Of a DNA stretch of 64,000 nt, positions 33,375 through 41,921 are shown piece by piece (position 1 is the first letter of the stretch; the number at the start of each line of letters is the position of its first letter). The notes under the pieces were generated by a model, which was not told where the DNA came from, made no database searches, and was given only the letters and a program-made list of their open reading frames with translations. The stretch comes from CAMYLY01 sp036397755 (GTDB taxonomy: Bacteria; Gemmatimonadota; Gemmatimonadetes; Gemmatimonadales; GWC2-71-9): NCBI GenBank assembly GCA_036397755.1, contig DASWII010000020.1:47135-111134 (forward strand), given 5' to 3'. A program made the position numbers and the translations under genes.

Positions 33375-35284
33375 TTGTAACTCCTGGTCGAGAGGGGGAC
33401 GTGTTCGAAGTTCAGGTCCTCCCGATGCAGGCGCGGTCGCTCTCCCACTCCCGTGTACTCCCACGCCGCCACGTAAGTGAAGTGCTCGTCATCTCGCATG
33501 GCCTCGCCCTCTTCCGTCTGCGACTCCTCCCGGAAATGCGCCCCGCAGGATTCGTTGCGCTCCAGCGCATCGTGACACATCAACTCCGCGAACTCGAGGA
33601 AGTCCGCCAGCCGGCCGGCCTTTTCCAGCGCTTGGTTCAGCGTCGTGCCGGACCCCGTGACTTTCACCTCGGCCCAGAATCGCTCGCGCAACTCCGGAAT
33701 GATCCTGAGGGCATCGCGCAGGCCGCGCTCGTTGCGCGCCATGCCGCACTTGTCCCACAAGACCTTTCCCAATTCACGGTGCAGGGCGTCAACCGACCTG
33801 GTACCGTTCACGGCGAGCAAACGCGCCGTGCGTTCACGCACTTCACGTTCCACGTCGCGGAACGGCGCCGCCTCGCTGCTCACCGGTTGGACGGGCTGAC
33901 GAGCCAGGTAATCCCCGATCGTGTACGGCAACACGAAGTATCCATCGGCCAAGCCCTGCATCAGGGCACTCGCACCCAACCGATTGGCGCCGTGATCGGA
34001 GAAGTTGGCCTCGCCGATCACGAACAGCCCCGGTACCGTGCTCATGAGATTGTAGTCCACCCACAAGCCACCCATCGTGTAGTGCGGCGCGGGATAGATC
34101 CGCATCGGAACGTCGTAAGGATTCTCGCCGGTGATGCGTTCGTACATTTCGAACAGGTTGCCATACCGCTCCTCGATCGCGGAACGCCCGAGCCGCTCGA
34201 TCGCGTCGCGAAATTCGAGATACACTCCGTTGGCAAGCTCTCCCACGCCGCGCCCCTCATCCACCGCTTCCTTCGCCCGACGCGACGCGATGTCACGCGG
34301 CGTGAGGTTGCCGAAGCTCGGATACAGACGCTCGAGATAGTAATCCCGCTCGCCCACCGGAATATCGCCCGCCGCACGCTTGTCGCCCGCCTGCCGCGGC
34401 ACCCAAATGCGCCCGTCGTTCCGCAGCGACTCGCTCATGAGCGTGAGCTTCGACTGATACTCTCCGGATGGCGGGATGCAGGTTGGATGGATCTGCGTGA
34501 AGCACGGGTTCGCAAACAGCGCGCCGCGTTTGTGCGCCCTCCACGTCGCCGTGACGTTGCATCCCTTCGCATTGGTCGACAGGTAGAAAACGTTGGCATA
34601 CCCGCCGGTTGCCAAGACCACCGCGTGGGCAGCGTGGGCTGTGACGGTGCCGGTGACGAGATCCCGCACCACAATGCCCCGGGCGTGCCCGTCCACCACG
34701 ACGACGTCCAGCATCTCCGTGCGCGGATGCATCTCCACCCCGCCGCCCGCAATCTGCGTAGCGAGCGCCTGATACGCGCCCAGGAGCAGCTGCTGTCCCG
34801 TCTGCCCGCGTGCGTAAAACGTGCGCGACACCTGGGCGCCCCCGAACGACCGATTGGCCAGCAGCCCTCCGTACTCGCGGGCAAACGGGACGCCCTGCGC
34901 CACGCACTGGTCGATGATATTGGCACTGATCTGCGCCAGCCGGTACACGTTGGCTTCGCGGGAGCGAAAATCGCCGCCCTTCACCGTGTCGTAGAACAAC
35001 CGCCAAACGCTGTCGCCATCGTTCTGATAGTTCTTGGCGGCATTGATGCCGCCTTGGGCCGCGATGGAGTGCGCCCGTCGTGGACTGTCCTGGAAGCAAA
35101 AGCACTTGACCTTGTAGCCGAGTTCGGCCAGGGACGCCGCGGCGGACGCGCCCGCGAGTCCCGTCCCCACGACGATGATGTCGTACTTCCGCTTGTTCGC
35201 CGGATTCACGAGCTTGAGGTCGAACTTGTGCCGGTCCCACTTGTCCTGAATCGGGCCGAACGGGACATTCGATCGAAGCTCCAT
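33371..35284 (-). CDS. sdhA: Succinate dehydrogenase/fumarate reductase flavoprotein
   Basis: A 637-residue flavoprotein with the FAD-binding VGTGLAGASAA (about residues 39-49), the covalent FAD-linkage His72 in AHSIAAQGGIN, the active-site HPTC segment (about 265-268) and the GLWVDYNLMSTVPGLFVIGEAN region (about 410-430, with catalytic Arg nearby in GANRLGASAL). It oxidises succinate to fumarate in the TCA cycle. ATG 35284 has an AGGAAGG site. The length and sequence fit the menaquinone-linked Bacteroidota/Bacillus-like type. Confidence 0.95.
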   Translation of the reverse strand: MELRSNVPFGPIQDKWDRHKFDLKLVNPANKRKYDIIVVGTGLAGASAAASLAELGYKVKCFCFQDSPRRAHSIAAQGGINAAKNYQNDGDSVWRLFYDTVKGGDFRSREANVYRLAQISANIIDQCVAQGVPFAREYGGLLANRSFGGAQVSRTFYARGQTGQQLLLGAYQALATQIAGGGVEMHPRTEMLDVVVVDGHARGIVVRDLVTGTVTAHAAHAVVLATGGYANVFYLSTNAKGCNVTATWRAHKRGALFANPCFTQIHPTCIPPSGEYQSKLTLMSESLRNDGRIWVPRQAGDKRAAGDIPVGERDYYLERLYPSFGNLTPRDIASRRAKEAVDEGRGVGELANGVYLEFRDAIERLGRSAIEERYGNLFEMYERITGENPYDVPMRIYPAPHYTMGGLWVDYNLMSTVPGLFVIGEANFSDHGANRLGASALMQGLADGYFVLPYTIGDYLARQPVQPVSSEAAPFRDVEREVRERTARLLAVNGTRSVDALHRELGKVLWDKCGMARNERGLRDALRIIPELRERFWAEVKVTGSGTTLNQALEKAGRLADFLEFAELMCHDALERNESCGAHFREESQTEEGEAMRDDEHFTYVAAWEYTGVGERPRLHREDLNFEHVPLSTRSYK

Positions 35285-35303
35285 ACCGCGCCTTCCTCCG
35301 TCG

Positions 35304-35984
35304 CTACCCGATGAGACCGCTGAGTACAGCCAGCGGCATCAGCACGAACCCAACCGCGATCACCACGGCGACGACGGTCGCCAGCGGCCGCCGGAACTTG
35401 TTGTATCGCGGGTGATTGAGACCGAGCGTCTGGAACCCACTCCAGATGCCATGGAACAGGTGCAAGCCCAGAAACCCCATCACAATCACGTACGCGAAGG
35501 TGATCCAGGGCGATTGAAACGCCACGGTCACGTTGTGAAAGACACCGCCCTCGACGAAATTCGGATGCACGGTGCCGGTCGTGAAGTGCAGGATGTGCAA
35601 CACGACGAACGCGAACAGCAGAATCCCGCCGATAAGCATCGTGCGCGAGGCGAAGGTCGAAGCATCCGGCCGGAGTCCACGCTGGTAACGCTCCGGACGC
35701 GCACGGCGGCTCTGTACTGCGAGCTGGACCGCGGCGACCACGTGCACAACGAGCGCCACGATGAGCACGATCCTCATGAGCCACAACGCCTGCCCGTGCG
35801 CGAAGACCGGTGCACCCATGTCTCGGAGAAACGCGCCGTAGTGATCGAGCTTTTCCGCGCCCTGAAACGCCTTGAGATTGCCGAGCATGTGGAAGAAGAC
35901 GAACCCGACGAGCAAGACGCCGGTGGCGGCCATCAGGATCTTCTTACCGATGGAGGAGCGGTACAGCGTGAGCACCCTACGCAT
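35304..35984 (-). CDS. sdhC: Succinate dehydrogenase cytochrome b558 subunit
   Basis: A 226-residue protein with five hydrophobic segments, the single membrane anchor of type B succinate:quinone reductases. Conserved histidines sit in FFHMLGNLK (about residue 32), in VVHVVAAVQ (about 79), in VLHILHF (about 128-131) and GLHLFHG (about 168-173); these bind two haems b. The start follows GGGGAGACGTG. A one-subunit anchor with sdhCAB order points to menaquinone as partner. Confidence 0.92.
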   Translation of the reverse strand: MRRVLTLYRSSIGKKILMAATGVLLVGFVFFHMLGNLKAFQGAEKLDHYGAFLRDMGAPVFAHGQALWLMRIVLIVALVVHVVAAVQLAVQSRRARPERYQRGLRPDASTFASRTMLIGGILLFAFVVLHILHFTTGTVHPNFVEGGVFHNVTVAFQSPWITFAYVIVMGFLGLHLFHGIWSGFQTLGLNHPRYNKFRRPLATVVAVVIAVGFVLMPLAVLSGLIG

Positions 35985-36031
35985 CACGTCTCCCCGAAGA
36001 GTGGGACGCGCTCAAACCGCACGCATGATAC

Positions 36032-36931
36032 TCACGGGACCGAACACCGAAAACCCCTATCAACCCGCGATCCTCCCAATTCCCGCACGATGCTCTCCGC
36101 AAGGCGGGACGCCGCCACAGGTGCGTGCCTGAAGAACAGGTCCGGCTCGACCACTTCGAGTTCCATGATGAGGGGACGACCGGCGGGGCCTCGCACGAGG
36201 TCCACTCGTGCGTACAATGTGCGTTCGGGCAGTGAGGCCAGCGACGCGAGCGCGACCTCTCGCTCGGCCGGGGTGGGCTCGCGCAGCCGTTCCGCTCCCC
36301 CGAAGTCCGTGTGGACCCGAAAATCACCAGGTGGAGCGCGCTTCTCCACAGCGTGCGTGATTGCTCCGTCGACCAGCATAATCGACAGTTCACCCTCCGC
36401 AATCGACTCGAGATAGGGCTGAACGAGCATGTCTTCATGCGGGAGGATTCGGTCCAGGTGCGCCTGCCCTTGGTCGCGCGACCCTGGAAGCACCAGCATG
36501 GCGTACCGTCCAGTCTGCGCCACCGCGGCCTTGAGCACCGCGGTGTCCCAGCCCCGGCTACCCAGGACATCAGCGAGCACGGATCCGGACCCGCGCTTCA
36601 ACAACACGGTGGGCACGATCGGAAGCGCGTGCGCCTCGAGGTCCTTGAGATACCCCTTGTGCGTGTTCCACCGCACCAGCCCCGCCCCGTTCCACACCCT
36701 CGTCATCCGAGCGACCCGAGCGACCCACGCCAGGAAAGCCTCACGCCGAAACGCGTAGTCCCAAACCGAGCGCAGCACGCACATCCCAACCGAGCGCCAC
36801 GGGTAGAGGCGGTCCTCCCACACAACCGGCTCGACCGACACACCCAAATCTCTGAGGGCCGTAAGCAGCAGCCTGTCGTCGTGGTACAACCCGGGGAGGG
36901 CCGCGCAAGTCACCAATGCCACATCGGTCAT
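36032..36931 (-). CDS. ATP-grasp domain protein (RimK/DcsG-like)
   Basis: A 299-residue ATP-grasp protein. The N-terminus (VLRSVWDYAFRREAFLAWV near 52-70, and WNTHKGYLKDLE near 87-98) is like DcsG and related ligases acting in D-cycloserine or similar pathways; the C-terminal part holds the ATP-grasp catalytic strands (ELEVVEPDLFF near 250-260). Such enzymes join a carboxylate to an amine through an acyl phosphate. Substrate unknown. It sits 47 bases upstream of sdhC but may be transcribed separately. Confidence 0.75.
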   Translation of the reverse strand: MTDVALVTCAALPGLYHDDRLLLTALRDLGVSVEPVVWEDRLYPWRSVGMCVLRSVWDYAFRREAFLAWVARVARMTRVWNGAGLVRWNTHKGYLKDLEAHALPIVPTVLLKRGSGSVLADVLGSRGWDTAVLKAAVAQTGRYAMLVLPGSRDQGQAHLDRILPHEDMLVQPYLESIAEGELSIMLVDGAITHAVEKRAPPGDFRVHTDFGGAERLREPTPAEREVALASLASLPERTLYARVDLVRGPAGRPLIMELEVVEPDLFFRHAPVAASRLAESIVRELGGSRVDRGFRCSVP

Positions 36932-37031
36932 GCGCGCGGAAGATACCTCGAATCGCGGTTGAGTTGCGTACCTCGATCGCTCGTCGGCACCTTGTCAGTT
37001 CGCCAACCGTACGAATCGTTATCGGGTTGAC

Positions 37032-37439
37032 ATGAGCGACAAACCGCGCGATGAAACCAGTGCCGTGAGACTCGACCGTTGGCTGTGGGCCGCGCGGTTC
37101 TACAAGACGCGCTCCCAAGCGGCTGAAGGAATCGATGGCGGCAAGGTGCAGCTGAACGGAGCACGCGTGAAGCGTTCACGGCTGGTGCACGTCGGGGATA
37201 CGGTCCGCCTCCGCAAGCCGCCCTACGAGTGGATTCTCGTGGTCACGGCGCTTTCCGAACACCGCGGAGGCGCGAGCGAGGCCCAATTGCTCTACCAAGA
37301 GACCGTCGAGAGCGCGAACGCACGCGAACGAATCCGTCTGGGGCTCCGGGCGCAGGCGTCCGTCGCGTATGACGGCCGCGGCCGGCCCACGAAGCGGGAG
37401 CGCAGGGAGATAGATCGCATGAAGGACCGGCAAGACTAG
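37032..37439 (+). CDS. hslR: S4-domain RNA-binding heat-shock protein Hsp15
   Basis: A 135-residue protein with an N-terminal S4 domain (RLDRWLWAARFYKTRSQAAE, about 13-32; GKVQLNGARVKRSRLVHVGD about 37-56) and a basic C-terminus (RPTKRERREIDR). Hsp15 rescues stalled 50S subunits carrying nascent-chain tRNA. Length matches E. coli Hsp15 (133). Its stop overlaps the GTG start of the alcohol dehydrogenase gene (TAGTG). Confidence 0.9.
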   Translation: MSDKPRDETSAVRLDRWLWAARFYKTRSQAAEGIDGGKVQLNGARVKRSRLVHVGDTVRLRKPPYEWILVVTALSEHRGGASEAQLLYQETVESANARERIRLGLRAQASVAYDGRGRPTKRERREIDRMKDRQD

Positions 37440-38431
37440 TGCGCGCCATGGTGTTGGAGCAGCCAGGTCGGCCGTTGGCACTGGTGAGCCGGCCCCTTCC
37501 CAACCCCGGAGCGGGGCAGGTACTGCTCCGTGTTGTCGCCTGCGCCGTGTGTCGCACCGACCTGCATGTCGTGGATGGCGAGCTGACCGAGCCCACTCTG
37601 CCGCTGATTCCGGGTCACGAGATCGTCGGGTTTGTGGAGCGAGTGGGCCAGGGCGTCGCAGGCGTTTCGATCGGCGACCGCCTTGGTGTGCCGTGGCTCG
37701 GCTGGACCTGCGGGACCTGCCAGTTCTGCACGTCTGGCCGGGAGAATCTGTGCGACCAGGCACGGTTCACCGGCTACCAGCTTGATGGCGGGTACGCCGA
37801 GTTTACCGTGGCCGATGCTCGGTTTTGCTTGCCGATTCCGGACCAGTACGGGTCGGTCGAGGCAGCCCCGCTCCTCTGTGCGGGCCTGATCGGATTCCGG
37901 GCGCTCGCCGCCGCGGGGGACGCGCGACGGCTGGGCATCTACGGCTTTGGCGCCGCCGCGCACATCGTCGCCCAAATCGCCGTGCATCAGGGCCGCGAGG
38001 TCTTCGCCTTCACCAGGCCGGGCGACGCCGACGCGCGAGCCTTCGCCCTCGAGCTCGGGGTCACCTGGGCCGGGAGCTCGCTGGAGCCGCCGCCGCAGAT
38101 GCTCGACGCAGCGCTCATCTTCGCCCCGGTGGGCGCGCTTGTGCCCGTCGCACTCTCCGCGGTGGTCAAGGGCGGCACGGTCGTGTGCGCCGGAATCCAC
38201 ATGAGCGACATTCCCGCGTTTCCCTACGACAGGCTGTGGGGCGAGCGAGTCGTCCGCTCGGTTGCAAACCTCACTCGCGCCGACGGCATGGCCTTCTTTC
38301 GGGTCGCACCGGCGGTCCCGGTCCGCACCTCCGTCACGACCTACCCGCTGGAACGGGCCAACGAGGCGCTGGACGACCTCCGGGCGAGCCGTATTCGGGG
38401 GGCGGCGGTCCTGGCTCTCGAGGCCCAGTAG
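37439..38431 (+). CDS. Zinc-dependent alcohol dehydrogenase
   Basis: A 330-residue MDR-family enzyme with the catalytic Cys (VACAVCRTDLH), PGHEIVG zinc motif, structural zinc cysteines (CGTCQFC followed by a fourth Cys in RENLC) and a short NAD(P)-binding motif (GIYGFGAAAH). The shorter length resembles alcohol dehydrogenases of the AdhA-type subgroup. Substrate unknown. GTG 37439 overlaps hslR's stop by one base, so both are on one transcript. Confidence 0.85.
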   Translation: MRAMVLEQPGRPLALVSRPLPNPGAGQVLLRVVACAVCRTDLHVVDGELTEPTLPLIPGHEIVGFVERVGQGVAGVSIGDRLGVPWLGWTCGTCQFCTSGRENLCDQARFTGYQLDGGYAEFTVADARFCLPIPDQYGSVEAAPLLCAGLIGFRALAAAGDARRLGIYGFGAAAHIVAQIAVHQGREVFAFTRPGDADARAFALELGVTWAGSSLEPPPQMLDAALIFAPVGALVPVALSAVVKGGTVVCAGIHMSDIPAFPYDRLWGERVVRSVANLTRADGMAFFRVAPAVPVRTSVTTYPLERANEALDDLRASRIRGAAVLALEAQ

Positions 38432-38438
38432 CGGCCTT

Positions 38439-38468
38439 TTGACACCGCGACGCGCGGGCCACTATCTT
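38439..38468 (+). promoter_or_regulatory. Strong sigma-70 promoter of cspA
   Basis: TTGACA (38439-38444), an 18-base spacer and TATCTT (38463-38468), just after the alcohol dehydrogenase stop. Transcription would start near 38475, giving a leader of about 147 bases before cspA, as in cold-shock genes. Confidence 0.65.
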
Positions 38469-38494
38469 AGCGCGAGGGCGGAACCGCGTGGTCT

Positions 38495-38545
38495 GACGAG
38501 AGGAGTCTGGCGCCGGGACCCGGTGGGCGCGGGTCTCTTCTCGTC
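38495..38545 (+). promoter_or_regulatory. Structured 5' leader of cspA (long stem-loop)
   Basis: GACGAGA (38495-38501) pairs perfectly with TCTCGTC (38539-38545). Inside, a GAGTCTGGCGCC stretch partly pairs with GGGCGCGGGTCTC, giving a long imperfect stem. It lies in the untranslated leader, where cold-shock mRNAs often carry a temperature-responsive structure. The fold is inferred by eye. Confidence 0.4.
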
Positions 38546-38621
38546 GGTGTGTTCAGCCCTCGACCGCCGCACGAAGGTCGCGGTCAGGGATTCACCGTTT
38601 TTCGATGGGGACGTGAACAGC

Positions 38622-38834
38622 ATGCGCATCACTGGCAAGGTCAAGTGGTTCAACGACGCGAAGGGTTATGGGTTCATCACGCCTAACGGAGGAGAGAACG
38701 ACTGTTTCGTCCACTACTCCGCAATCGAGGGCTCCGGATTCCGTTCCCTCAAAGAAGGCGACACCGTGGAGTTCGAGATGGTGGACGGACAAAAGGGACC
38801 GTCCGCGCAGAACGTCACGAAGATCGAAGCCTGA
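38622..38834 (+). CDS. cspA: Cold-shock protein (CspA family)
   Basis: A 70-residue single cold-shock domain. RNP1 is KGYGFI (residues 14-19) and RNP2 is FVHYS (29-33), both nucleic-acid-binding motifs; the residue before RNP2 is Cys28 where Asp-Val is common. CspA-type proteins melt RNA secondary structure. ATG 38622 gives the canonical MRITGKVKWFN start; a GTG nine bases upstream would add three residues. It has its own promoter and a hairpin follows. Confidence 0.95.
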   Translation: MRITGKVKWFNDAKGYGFITPNGGENDCFVHYSAIEGSGFRSLKEGDTVEFEMVDGQKGPSAQNVTKIEA

Positions 38835-38864
38835 TTCCGACCCCTACCATAGCAGTCTTACTGT

Positions 38865-38889
38865 GCGCGGCTCCGCCCCGGGGCCGCGC
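38865..38889 (+). terminator. GC-rich hairpin between cspA and infA
   Basis: GCGCGGC (38865-38871) and GCCGCGC (38883-38889) pair, extended inward by C-G and G-U pairs to about 10 bp with a five-base loop. No T-tract follows, so it may attenuate rather than fully stop transcription into infA. Confidence 0.4.
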
Positions 38890-38944
38890 GACACCGCTAC
38901 TGGGCGCCGTACCCGGCACTCCGAGCGGAAGGCGGGAGTAGCAC

Positions 38945-39166
38945 ATGGCCAAAGAGGAGGCGATCGAGCTGCAGGGTACCGTGACGGAGGTGCTTCCGAA
39001 CGCCACGTTCCGCGTTCTGCTGGAGAACGGACACAATGTCCTCGCTACCATCGCTGGAAAGATGCGACGCTATCGCATTCGGGTGCTGGCCGGCGACCGC
39101 GTGACCGTTGAGGTGTCACCGTACGACCTGAGCCGGGGCCGCATCACGTTCCGCTACAAGAACTAG
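38945..39166 (+). CDS. infA: Translation initiation factor IF-1
   Basis: A 73-residue S1/OB-fold protein with the IF-1 consensus throughout (EEAIELQGTVTEVLPNATFR near 4-23, GKMRRYRIRVLAGDRV near 38-53, LSRGRITFRYK at the C-terminus). It binds the ribosomal A site during initiation. Full length; AAGGCGGGAG precedes the start. Chromosomal placement apart from the ribosomal-protein cluster suggests there may be a second copy elsewhere. Confidence 0.95.
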   Translation: MAKEEAIELQGTVTEVLPNATFRVLLENGHNVLATIAGKMRRYRIRVLAGDRVTVEVSPYDLSRGRITFRYKN

Positions 39167-39197
39167 GCGTACACACGCGACACACCGCAGGTAACTC

Positions 39198-39959
39198 ATG
39201 ACCCGATGGGTCGGCCGCCTCATTGTCATCAATGCGGCCATGCTGTTGGTCACCGGGGCGTACCCGCTGTTGGGGTTCTATCTCTCACTCAGTCCGGTAC
39301 TCGTCGTGCGCCAGCCATGGACGGTGGTGACGTACATGTTTCTGCACGCCGATTTCATGCACCTATTGTTCAACATGCTTGGGCTCTTCTTCTTTGGGCC
39401 GCGCCTGGAAACCCGGCTGGGCAGTAGCCGGTTCCTCGCCCTCTACGTGGTGAGCGGACTCGCGGCGGCCGTGTTCTCCATCGTCTTCTCGTACAATGCA
39501 CGGGTCGTGGGCTCGTCGGGCGCCGTGTTCGGCGTTCTGCTCGGGTTCGCCCGCTACTGGCCGCGCGATAGGATCTTCATTTGGGGGGTGTTCCCGGTCG
39601 AAGCCCGCTTCCTCGTCGCCGCGATGGCCGCCCTATCCTTGTGGCAGGGGGTCACGGGGTCCGGGGCGGGTATCGCCCACTTCGCGCACCTGGGAGGCTT
39701 CCTCGGAGGCTTCCTCTTCCTTAGGTTCTGGGAGAGCCGCTCGGCCGCCGCGCGTTTCCGCGCTCGCGCTCAGCCAGCCGCCCGACCGATGAGCCCGGCT
39801 GGAACCGATCTCGCCCGATGGAAGGGGATCGACCGGAACGGACTCCATCCACTCAACCGTGAGGAACTCGACCGACTGCTCGCGAAGGCACGAGACATAG
39901 GGACAGCCAGCCTCACACCTGACGAACGCGCGTTTCTGGAACGGTTCAGTGCCCCGTAA
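39198..39959 (+). CDS. Rhomboid-family intramembrane serine protease
   Basis: A 253-residue membrane protein with six hydrophobic segments. The catalytic Ser lies in GSSGAVFG (about residues 105-112) and the catalytic His in HFAHLGG (about 161-167); the early FLHADFMHLLFNM motif (about 49-61) is also standard. It cleaves transmembrane substrates within the bilayer. A soluble C-terminal extension of about 70 residues (from about 185) ends in an LTPDERAFLERF helix. Its stop is inside the rho start. Confidence 0.9.
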   Translation: MTRWVGRLIVINAAMLLVTGAYPLLGFYLSLSPVLVVRQPWTVVTYMFLHADFMHLLFNMLGLFFFGPRLETRLGSSRFLALYVVSGLAAAVFSIVFSYNARVVGSSGAVFGVLLGFARYWPRDRIFIWGVFPVEARFLVAAMAALSLWQGVTGSGAGIAHFAHLGGFLGGFLFLRFWESRSAAARFRARAQPAARPMSPAGTDLARWKGIDRNGLHPLNREELDRLLAKARDIGTASLTPDERAFLERFSAP

Positions 39960-41163
39960 ATCATCCGGCCGTCGCGGCCGCCGCGGAGGAGGGCCTCGCC
40001 GCTCCACCGAACAACCCGTCGTCATCGAAGGCACGGTGAAGGGCGTCCTCGACTTGACCGGGAAGGGATCCGGCTTCGTCCGCCGGGCCGAGTCAGGCTA
40101 CTATCCGTCACGCAGCGACGTGCACGTCGGGCCGCGGCTGATCCGCCAGTATCAGCTCCGCACCGGCGACGAGATCGAGGGGGAAGTCGGCAAATCCGAC
40201 GGACGCGGCAAGAGTGCCACTCTCGAATCGATCACGACGCTGAACGACCGGGATCCGGCCACTCTCACCCGTCGCCCGGATTTCAAGAGTCTGACAGCCG
40301 TCCACCCGCGAGACATCCTGCGACTCGAATGTGACCTCCACCGGCTGGGCACACCGGACTATACCAACCGTGTGATCGATCTTCTTTGCCCGTTGGGCAA
40401 GGGTCAGCGCGCGATGATCGTCGCGCCGGCCAAGGCCGGAAAGACGATGGTGATGGAGGCCCTGGCAGAAGGCATCGTCAAGAATCAGCCGAATATCCGA
40501 CTCTATGTTCTGCTGGTCGACGAGCGACCGGAAGAGGTCACCGAGTTAGAGGCGTGCGGGTTTGGCGAAGTGATCGCGTCGACGTTCGACTTTCCCGCGG
40601 AACGGCATGTGGCCGTCGCACGCTTGACACTCGAACGCGCGCGGCGCCGGGTTGAGCAAGGAGACGACGTGGTGATCATTCTGGACTCCATCACGCGGCT
40701 CGCCAGAGCGCACAATACCGTCGAGCGCGGGAGCGGTCGAACTCTCACCGGCGGACTCGACGCCACCGCCATGGAACAGCCCAAGCGATTCCTCGGCAGC
40801 GCGCGCAATACTACCTCCGACGAGGGGAGTGGCTCCCTGACCATCATTGGTACGGCGCTGGTGGACACCGGTTCCAAGATGGATGAAGTGATCTTCGAGG
40901 AGTTCAAAGGCACGGGCAACAGCGAGCTCGTGTTGAGTCGCGAGCTCGCCGAGCGGCGGGTCTATCCGGCAATCGACTTGAGTGCCAGCGCGACTCGCCG
41001 GGAGGAGCTCCTGCTCTCTCCCGAAGCATTACAGGCGTCGCACTCGCTCCGGCACCGATTGGCCAGCCTGCCGCCCGTCGAGGCGATGAAGGAACTGCTC
41101 TCGCTCATGAAGAGCACGCCCTCGAACGCCGATCTCATCGCACGCATCACCAAAGACTGGTGA
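39949..41163 (+). CDS. rho: Transcription termination factor Rho, short N-terminus
   Basis: A 404-residue Rho hexameric helicase. It opens with an Arg/Gly/Ser tail (RKSSGRRGRRGGGPRR) and then the cold-shock-like RNA-binding domain (about residues 25-100, KGSGFVRR...DVHVGPRLIRQYQLRTGD). Walker A reads APAKAGKT (about 159-166, where E. coli has APPKAGKT) and Walker B VVIILDS (about 241-247). The canonical N-terminal helical Rho_N domain is absent, as in many non-proteobacterial Rhos. It stops transcription by translocating along RNA. GTG 39949 lies within the rhomboid gene. Confidence 0.95.
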   Translation: MPRKSSGRRGRRGGGPRRSTEQPVVIEGTVKGVLDLTGKGSGFVRRAESGYYPSRSDVHVGPRLIRQYQLRTGDEIEGEVGKSDGRGKSATLESITTLNDRDPATLTRRPDFKSLTAVHPRDILRLECDLHRLGTPDYTNRVIDLLCPLGKGQRAMIVAPAKAGKTMVMEALAEGIVKNQPNIRLYVLLVDERPEEVTELEACGFGEVIASTFDFPAERHVAVARLTLERARRRVEQGDDVVIILDSITRLARAHNTVERGSGRTLTGGLDATAMEQPKRFLGSARNTTSDEGSGSLTIIGTALVDTGSKMDEVIFEEFKGTGNSELVLSRELAERRVYPAIDLSASATRREELLLSPEALQASHSLRHRLASLPPVEAMKELLSLMKSTPSNADLIARITKDW

Positions 41164-41894
41164 GTGACCACCGGCCTCGTCTCTCAGTCGGCGCGATCTT
41201 CATCGCCGCGGTCGGCGCCGGCGCCTTCAACGCGCAGCGCGCCGCCGTAGCCCAGACACCGCCCTGCGACGTCGAGCGGACCCCGCGCTCCCTTCCCCCG
41301 CTCTCCAGCCTCCTTGACTCCGTACGGCTCTGGCAGCAGGTGAGTGGACAAACCTTCGCCGCGCGACCCCGGGACGTGGTGGTATCCCTTCTCATTGGAG
41401 AATCGGGACGCCCTGTGGCCGCCTCCATCACGGATTCGAGTGCCTCCCCTGCCGTGGTCGAGGACGTGCGGACGGCCGTCCTCACCGGCGCGCGCAGACA
41501 GCCTCCCGGGGACGTGTGGGGAGTCCGTGTCATCGTCACTATCGGGGCCACTCCGCGTATCCGGTTGGACTACGCTGAGTTGTGCCCGCCGACGATCGAC
41601 CCAGCGTCATTGATCACCCGCCCCGACAGTCGCTATCGGGTGACGCGCGAACAGGCGCGATCGATCATGCGCCGGGCCAGTGACTTCGAAATGTCTGTGG
41701 CCATCGATCGAGACGGTAACGTGGAGAACGTGTCGATCCTCCGCTCGTTCGGCGGCCTGCAGGCCAACGAAATCGCGATCGAGGAGGTCATGAAGTGGAA
41801 GTTCCGCCCACTTCGGATCGACAATGTTGCGGCAGCGGCGGTCCTGAAGATCGACCAGTTGAGGCTGATCGGCTTGATCGGCCTTCGACGGTAA
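41160..41894 (+). CDS. Exported protein with two TonB C-terminal-like domains
   Basis: A 244-residue protein with an N-terminal hydrophobic segment (about 9-30) as signal or anchor. Two modules resemble the TonB C-terminal beta-alpha-beta fold: one around residues 70-130 (VVVSLLIGESGRPVAASITD), one around 165-232 (FEMSVAIDRDGNVENVSILR, then EVMKWKFRPLRID). In TonB such domains contact outer-membrane receptors, but no proline-rich linker or ExbBD genes are present, so an energy-transducer role is not proven. GTG 41160 overlaps the rho stop. Confidence 0.7.
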   Translation: MSDHRPRLSVGAIFIAAVGAGAFNAQRAAVAQTPPCDVERTPRSLPPLSSLLDSVRLWQQVSGQTFAARPRDVVVSLLIGESGRPVAASITDSSASPAVVEDVRTAVLTGARRQPPGDVWGVRVIVTIGATPRIRLDYAELCPPTIDPASLITRPDSRYRVTREQARSIMRRASDFEMSVAIDRDGNVENVSILRSFGGLQANEIAIEEVMKWKFRPLRIDNVAAAAVLKIDQLRLIGLIGLRR

Positions 41895-41921
41895 CTTCGT
41901 CTCTGCAGCGCACCTGACCCG

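Noticed and set aside
33317..35314. 665-codon plus-strand open frame opposite sdhA
   Set aside because: It mirrors sdhA almost exactly, has His/Arg-rich composition without domains, and is a GC shadow.
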